Shown: positions 6,413 to 10,234 of the stretch, one piece after another | Position numbering within the stretch: position 1 is the first letter of the stretch | Layout: the number at the start of each line of letters is the position of its first letter | Source of the DNA: Deltaproteobacteria bacterium | GTDB lineage: Bacteria > Desulfobacterota > DSM-4660 > Desulfatiglandales > Desulfatiglandaceae | Direction: 5' to 3' | NCBI GenBank assembly: GCA_003646995.1 | Contig: QMLZ01000094.1 | Location: 1 to 10,234, forward strand | Length of the DNA: 10,234 bases | Translations under genes and position numbers: made by a program | The notes under the pieces: generated by a model | What the model was told of the DNA's origin: nothing | Databases searched by the model: none | What the model saw: only the letters and a program-made list of their open reading frames with translations

Positions 6413-9088
6413 TCACGCAGCGCTCTGAAATCCTTGCATGTAGCCCACTTCAGGGATCGCGGATATTTCCACACCGTCGTGGTTCTGTTCCAAAATAAAT
6501 GAAACCTTGGAGCAGTTGTGTTCCCTACAAATCTTCTCAAAGCTGTCTTTGATAAACTCCACAAAGACCGGTCGGTCAACCCGTGTCCCGGTTTGGCCGT
6601 TCCTTGAAACCATCCTGCTATATTCTTCATACATATTGTTTACCACATCAGTTTCTGTCCTGATGTCAGAAACTACAAACTGCTTAGCTCCTTCGGGAAG
6701 TTGTTTTTCCCGGATGCGACGCTGCTTTTCCCTCAATCTAAATGTCTGAATCATATCATGGGGTACAACCCTTATGATCTCAGTCAGGGTGGTCTGTCTT
6801 AGCTTTTGCAAACCATCATCGAGCATGGTGAGCATGCCTTTTTCCATAGCGATACGTTTGATATCGTCCACCTCAGCACCCTTGCTCAAAGCTGAGGCGA
6901 TATCCTTATCCACTACAAAAATTTCTGACAACAAGGTCCTACCCTGATACCCTGTATACCCGCAGGCCTCGCATCCCTTGCCCTTGAAAAATTGCAGGTG
7001 AGAAGGATACTCGTCAAAAATAATTGCCCATTCTTTCTCGTCCGGCACTATTTCCGTGATACACGAAGGGCAAATTCTCCTAACCAGCCTCTGCGCCAGC
7101 ACGCAACTCAGAGAAGCTGCGATTTGCGCCCTTTCTACATTCAGGTCCATCAGTCGCGGAACAGCGCTTACCGAGTCATTAGTATGGACCGTGCTGAGCA
7201 ATAGGTGCCCTGTTTGCGCTGCATCAAACCCGATCTTGGCAGTCTCCTCGTCCCTGATCTCCCCCACTAATATCACGTCCGGGTCAAGTCGCAGAAACGA
7301 CCTCAGTAACCTCGAAAAAGTTAGATCAATTTTTGGATTCACTTGGGTTTGCATGATCCCCGGGAAGCTATATTCTATTGGGTCCTCTGCTGTTATGATC
7401 TTAATCCCTGGATCATATATGTATTTCAGGGCGGCATAGAGCGTGGAGGACTTACCACTACCAGTGGGGCCGGAAACAAGTATCATTCCCGCAGAGCTTT
7501 TGAGGAACCTCTTGAAAGGCTCAAGCACATGAGGTGAATGATTCAGGCTTTCAAGTCCAACATTGGCTTTTCGAGAATCCAGGATACGAATGGTCACGTT
7601 TTCTCCAGCAATGGCCCGACACGTGGCCACACGAAAATCCAGATCATATTTTTGGCCTCGGGCCTTATCGTAATAATTGATTCTGAATACCCCATCCTGG
7701 GGGAGCCTTCTTTCTGCGATATCCAGGTTCGATATAATCTTTATTCGAGAGATAATAGAACCGGCCTTTTCCTGCAGCTTTTTCTTTAACCATGAAATAT
7801 TCACATCCTGCAAAACACCATCTATCCTGTAACGCAGTTTCGCACCTTCTCTATCCTGTTCTATGTGAATATCGCTGGCGCCATTGCTGATTCCGTATTT
7901 GATAATGAAGTTGACAAGTTCCTCTGCCTCTAAGTCCTGGGCATCGTATACAGGGCCCTCATCGGCCTCGTTGTCCATGTCCTCGTCCAACTCGATTTGC
8001 ATGAAGTCAATGCCCTTGGGTGTCTCCTCCTCCTCTTCTGCCTCTTCTATCTTTGTTTGCAATCTGCCGAGCTTACTGCTGTAAAGCACCTCAAAAAGCT
8101 CACTGAACTTCTCCTCGGTAATCAGAACACATTTGATGTTCAAGTTGCTGTAAAGACCCTTCAATTCTCTTGCAGTATGGATATTCTCGGGTCTAACTAT
8201 CGCAAGGGTTAGTTCCTTGCCTATCAAGGAAATAGGTATCATTAGATTTTTCTCAGCGTATTTTCTGCTGATTATACCCGACAATATCTTCTTGTCTTCC
8301 TCGCTGTAGGTAAACCCCCTCAAGTTCCTGAAGGGAATATTGCATTGGCGGGACAGGGCTTCTTGCAGTTGTTCGTTGGTAATGAGCTGTTTTCTAACCA
8401 GGATTTCACCCAGGGTCTCTGAACTATGACGTTGTTCTTGAAGGGCCTGATTTAGACTTTCCTTATCTATGTACCCCAGCCTTAGAAGAATCTCGCCCAA
8501 TTTGAACTGCTTCTTGTATTTGTTGAGCACGTAGTAGAGGTCAAGCGGATTTACCAGCTCCAAATCACACAGGATCTCCCCCAGAACCCGTGGTGATTTT
8601 TGAATCTTCAAGGCGTGCTTCAAGGTTTTTTCGTCAATTAGGTTCCTCTGGACCGCAAGCTCTCCCAGTCGTTTAGAATTCATCTGCTCCTTTTGCAGGT
8701 CACGGAGCTGTTCAGGGCTGAGATAACCTTGTTTTACCAGTAAGTCCCCTAGGGGCTGACCGGGAGCTTGCTTTCTGAGAGCTTCCGCCAATTGCTCCCT
8801 GGATATATATCCCTTTTCAATGGCCAAGCTCCCCAGGTCCCTTTTTAGATCAGGATGCTCCAGGAGCTCGCGAAGATCTTCCTCGGTCAAAGCACCCATT
8901 CGGACCAGGATCTGGCCAAGGGGATATTTGGCCAGTTCTGATTCCTCCTTTTGAATGGTCAAGGCCCTTTGGATATCTTCTTGTTTGACAAACCCCTCCT
9001 TGACCAAAAGATCCCCTATCTTCAAGTTTCCTCCAACTTCTAGAGGACGTTTGGAACGACTTTGCGCGTTAGGAAAATTTTCATTCAT
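6413..9088 (-). CDS. PilB/GspE-like secretion ATPase with eight MshEN motifs and a C-terminal extension
   Basis: A hexameric AAA-like motor of the type IV pilus/type II secretion superfamily. Numbering is from the ATG at 9088 (891 residues). Residues 23-248 hold eight tandem repeats of the pattern xLGxxLVxxGxxxxxxLxxxLxxQ. The rest of the usual N-terminal domain follows (249-345), then a very acidic linker (about 348-378). The ATPase core shows Walker A GPTGSGKSST (540-549), Asp box ITAEDP (565-570), Walker B DPDVILVGEIRD (602-613), His box TGHLLLSTVHTND (626-638) and a four-cysteine zinc site (Cys673, 676, 706, 709). The core ends near 777, and 778-891 is extra. Start uncertain: the frame is open to 9238 without a good ribosome site there. 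ATG 9088 has only a weak AGG, and a TTG at 9025 has GGAGG 4 bases upstream. First gene of a probable operon with the MinD-like and HDOD genes. No pilin or platform gene is nearby. Confidence 0.93.
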   Translation of the reverse strand: MNENFPNAQSRSKRPLEVGGNLKIGDLLVKEGFVKQEDIQRALTIQKEESELAKYPLGQILVRMGALTEEDLRELLEHPDLKRDLGSLAIEKGYISREQLAEALRKQAPGQPLGDLLVKQGYLSPEQLRDLQKEQMNSKRLGELAVQRNLIDEKTLKHALKIQKSPRVLGEILCDLELVNPLDLYYVLNKYKKQFKLGEILLRLGYIDKESLNQALQEQRHSSETLGEILVRKQLITNEQLQEALSRQCNIPFRNLRGFTYSEEDKKILSGIISRKYAEKNLMIPISLIGKELTLAIVRPENIHTARELKGLYSNLNIKCVLITEEKFSELFEVLYSSKLGRLQTKIEEAEEEEETPKGIDFMQIELDEDMDNEADEGPVYDAQDLEAEELVNFIIKYGISNGASDIHIEQDREGAKLRYRIDGVLQDVNISWLKKKLQEKAGSIISRIKIISNLDIAERRLPQDGVFRINYYDKARGQKYDLDFRVATCRAIAGENVTIRILDSRKANVGLESLNHSPHVLEPFKRFLKSSAGMILVSGPTGSGKSSTLYAALKYIYDPGIKIITAEDPIEYSFPGIMQTQVNPKIDLTFSRLLRSFLRLDPDVILVGEIRDEETAKIGFDAAQTGHLLLSTVHTNDSVSAVPRLMDLNVERAQIAASLSCVLAQRLVRRICPSCITEIVPDEKEWAIIFDEYPSHLQFFKGKGCEACGYTGYQGRTLLSEIFVVDKDIASALSKGAEVDDIKRIAMEKGMLTMLDDGLQKLRQTTLTEIIRVVPHDMIQTFRLREKQRRIREKQLPEGAKQFVVSDIRTETDVVNNMYEEYSRMVSRNGQTGTRVDRPVFVEFIKDSFEKICREHNCSKVSFILEQNHDGVEISAIPEVGYMQGFQSAA
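8345..9022 (-). repeat. Eight tandem about 24-residue MshEN-type protein repeats
   Basis: Within the PilB-like protein the copies lie at residues 23-46, 56-79, 84-107, 112-135, 140-163, 168-191, 196-219 and 225-248, with gaps mostly of 4-5 residues (9 between the first two). Copy 7, KLGEILLRLGYIDKESL, shows the pattern. The family motif as I recall it, in tandem pairs binding cyclic di-GMP in MshE, is RLGxx-hh-xxG-hh-xxxxLxxxLxxQ (h, hydrophobic). Only copy 5 keeps the exact RLG opening; the others start KIG, PLG, DLG, VLG, KLG or TLG. Copies 2 and 6 lack the final Gln. The repeats are diverged at DNA level, so they are old. Confidence 0.85.
9023..9034 (-). promoter_or_regulatory. Alternative start signal: GGAGG followed by TTG
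   Basis: On the minus strand GGAGG (9030-9034) is separated by AAAC from a TTG at 9025 in frame with the PilB-like gene. Starting here would place the first repeat (KIGDLLVKEG) directly at the N-terminus, as is common in the family. The 4-base spacing is short, so this remains a competing start to ATG 9088. Confidence 0.4.
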
Positions 9089-9379
9089 TGTGGAAACCTG
9101 GGCCCTAGAATCTTGGGTTAGACAGCTCAGTACCAATAAACACTGTCCTAAGACCACCATTATTCGCGATTTGGTAAAGCAATTTACGTGCCATCCCTCA
9201 CGCATTTCAGTGAGGAAGGTACCATGGGTCCTAATCATGTTACGTTTATCACGTCTTTCGAGAATTCGTGCCCTCAGGACGGGTATTACTTTATACTCTC
9301 TGGGAAACCAACCAGCGGAAAAGTGGTCCAGTAGCTTACCATTCCTGTCAAAAAAATGACTAGTGACAAAACATTTTCG

Positions 9380-9402
9380 GGATTACATCAAAAGGGTAAT
9401 CC
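9380..9402. promoter_or_regulatory. 7-bp inverted repeat abutting the FHA-GAF gene promoter
   Basis: GGATTAC (9380-9386) and GTAATCC (9396-9402) are perfect inverted copies separated by 9 bases, so the half-site centres are 16 bp apart. The right arm ends exactly one base before the -35 box at 9403. Position and symmetry suit a dimeric regulator, but the regulator is unknown. A weak RNA hairpin is the alternative, though the site lies upstream of the predicted start. Confidence 0.5.
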
Positions 9403-9430
9403 TTGCAATTTTATTAACTAATGCTAAAAT
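9403..9430 (+). promoter_or_regulatory. Sigma70-type promoter of the FHA-GAF gene
   Basis: TTGCAA (9403-9408, 4 of 6 matches) and TAAAAT (9425-9430, 5 of 6) are separated by 16 bases. The predicted start near 9437 leaves a leader of about 46 bases. An AAAAGG ribosome site (9469-9474) lies 8 bases before the ATG at 9483. Confidence 0.6.
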
Positions 9431-9482
9431 GGCAGCCGATTTAATATATGGATCTAACCCATTGAACTAAAAGGTAGATTAA

Positions 9483-10234
9483 ATGTCCATAAAGCTCCGG
9501 GTAATTAAAGGCCCAATGAAGGGTCATACATTCGAAATCAACAAACCCACCGTTTTTGTGGGCAGGTCCTCGAAGAATGACATTCAAATAAGGGATGCCA
9601 CCATCTCCAGGAAACAGGTAAAATTGTTCACACTCGGCAATAAGCTATTTGTTGAAGACCTTAAGAGCACCAATGGGACAAAGCTGAACGGGACCCGAAT
9701 TCAGCCTGGCGAAGGTATAGAGGTAGGGGAATCGGATATCTTGACCATGGGAGATACCGTCATCCAATTAACAGGTTTGGATAGTGGCTTGGTACCGCCC
9801 TCACCCCATAGACTATCGGTTAAGACGAGTTCTGAGCAATCCGCTGTTCCAGAGGAAAGAAAAGAGCGCAGGAGCTTAACAAGGAATATGCAACTGGTGG
9901 TGGAATTGGGTGAGTTGCTCAAAGCAAAATTTTCCCTCCATGAAATGTGCGAGAAGGTGCTCGATTTCCTGCTGAAAAATCTACCCCGTATTGACCGAGC
10001 AACCATTGCATTGTTCGACCCTGACAGCCTTACCGTAACCACGGCCCTTAGCAAGACAAGATCGGGTCAAAAAGATGTTATTTCCCCATACAGCCGCCAA
10101 ATCCTGGAAAGGACTCTCAGGACCGGAAAATCCGTTAGAATGTCCAATACACATTATGAAACAGCAGATGAGCTTTCAGAAAGTATCGAAACCCTCAGAA
10201 TTAAATCATTGATGTGCGTGCCCATGATGAGTAA
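9483..10234 (+). CDS. FHA-GAF domain signalling protein (C-terminus beyond window)
   Basis: An open frame of 250 codons running off the right edge, translated directly from the sequence. Residues about 1-97 form a forkhead-associated domain, a phosphothreonine-binding module: VGRSSKNDI (26-34), ISRKQ (41-45), STNGT (62-66) and LNGTRI (68-73). The GRS loop, Ser42/Arg43 and Asn64 are present, but the usual histidine of the SxxH motif is Gln45. A polar linker (about 100-133) leads into a GAF domain from about 135 to the edge, ending at SLMCVPMM, the typical GAF strand. The output domain is not visible; FHA-GAF proteins may continue into cyclase, GGDEF, sigma54-activator or phosphatase modules. 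ATG 9483 has an AAGG box 8 bases upstream. It is divergent from the PilB-like operon and may sense or report kinase signalling related to it, which is inference from position only. Confidence 0.88.
   Translation, partial: MSIKLRVIKGPMKGHTFEINKPTVFVGRSSKNDIQIRDATISRKQVKLFTLGNKLFVEDLKSTNGTKLNGTRIQPGEGIEVGESDILTMGDTVIQLTGLDSGLVPPSPHRLSVKTSSEQSAVPEERKERRSLTRNMQLVVELGELLKAKFSLHEMCEKVLDFLLKNLPRIDRATIALFDPDSLTVTTALSKTRSGQKDVISPYSRQILERTLRTGKSVRMSNTHYETADELSESIETLRIKSLMCVPMMS

Larger units (their letters stand above)
9089..9482. other. Divergent intergenic region between the PilB-like and FHA-GAF genes
   Basis: About 394 bases without a gene if the PilB-like protein starts at 9088. The minus frame stays open to 9238, but its extra residues include a hydrophobic stretch improbable in a cytosolic motor, and no candidate ATG there has a ribosome site. 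The right part holds the promoter and inverted repeat described separately. For the leftward operon I see a perfect TTGACA (minus strand, 9346-9351) without a -10 box at 17 bases, and an isolated TATAAA (9290-9295) without a -35 box. No promoter can therefore be assigned to that side. Confidence 0.55.

Noticed and set aside
9089..9238. Possible signal peptide on the PilB-like protein (MVVLGQCLLVLSCL)
   Set aside because: These motors are cytosolic, no ribosome site precedes the upstream ATGs, and better starts exist downstream, so the stretch is probably untranslated.
9259..9279. Sigma54-like element (GGGCACG on the minus strand) for the PilB-like operon
   Set aside because: The -12 part reads CTCG rather than TTGC, so only the -24 part resembles the consensus.
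9430..9450. Sigma54-like promoter (TGGCAG element) before the FHA-GAF gene
   Set aside because: The required GC of the -12 element is missing at the right spacing, and a good sigma70 pair overlaps.

Overview
The window looks like bacterial chromosome, most likely from a Desulfobacterota-type (former deltaproteobacterial) organism. The hints are a PilB-like ATPase with a C-terminal piece recalling a myxobacterial family, a MinD/FlhG-like ATPase, an HDOD protein and an FHA-GAF protein. A Gram-positive (clostridial) host cannot be excluded, because the fatty-acid operon is of the Bacillus fadNAE type. Genes are tightly packed, base composition looks even, and I see no RNA genes, CRISPR arrays or insertion sequences.

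Region 1 (about 1-4190, minus strand) is a beta-oxidation operon transcribed right to left. It runs from a fused 3-hydroxyacyl-CoA dehydrogenase/enoyl-CoA hydratase (FadN type) to a thiolase (FadA) and then the N-terminus of an acyl-CoA dehydrogenase (FadE type) cut by the window edge. Together these cover the fatty acyl-CoA to acetyl-CoA cycle. Upstream is a sigma70-like promoter. An 18-bp palindrome at the expected transcription start matches both 7-bp arms of the operator recognised by the Bacillus TetR-family regulator FadR. The operon is therefore probably repressed until long-chain acyl-CoA is present.

Region 2 (4252-9088, minus strand) is a three-gene set in this order of transcription: a PilB/GspE-like secretion ATPase, a MinD/ParA-like ATPase with a long C-terminal tail, and an HDOD protein. 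The secretion ATPase has eight tandem copies of the about 24-residue MshEN motif at its N-terminus, where two are usual, and about 114 extra residues after the ATPase core. No PilC, PilT or pilin gene lies nearby. The set may be a cyclic-di-GMP-responsive, spatially regulated ATPase module rather than an ordinary pilus operon; that is inference.

Region 3 (9089-9482) is the intergenic space between region 2 and a divergent gene. It holds a good promoter for the rightward gene, with a 7-bp inverted repeat abutting its -35 box.

Region 4 (9483-10234, plus strand) is the start of an FHA-GAF signalling protein that runs off the window. Its effector domain is not visible.
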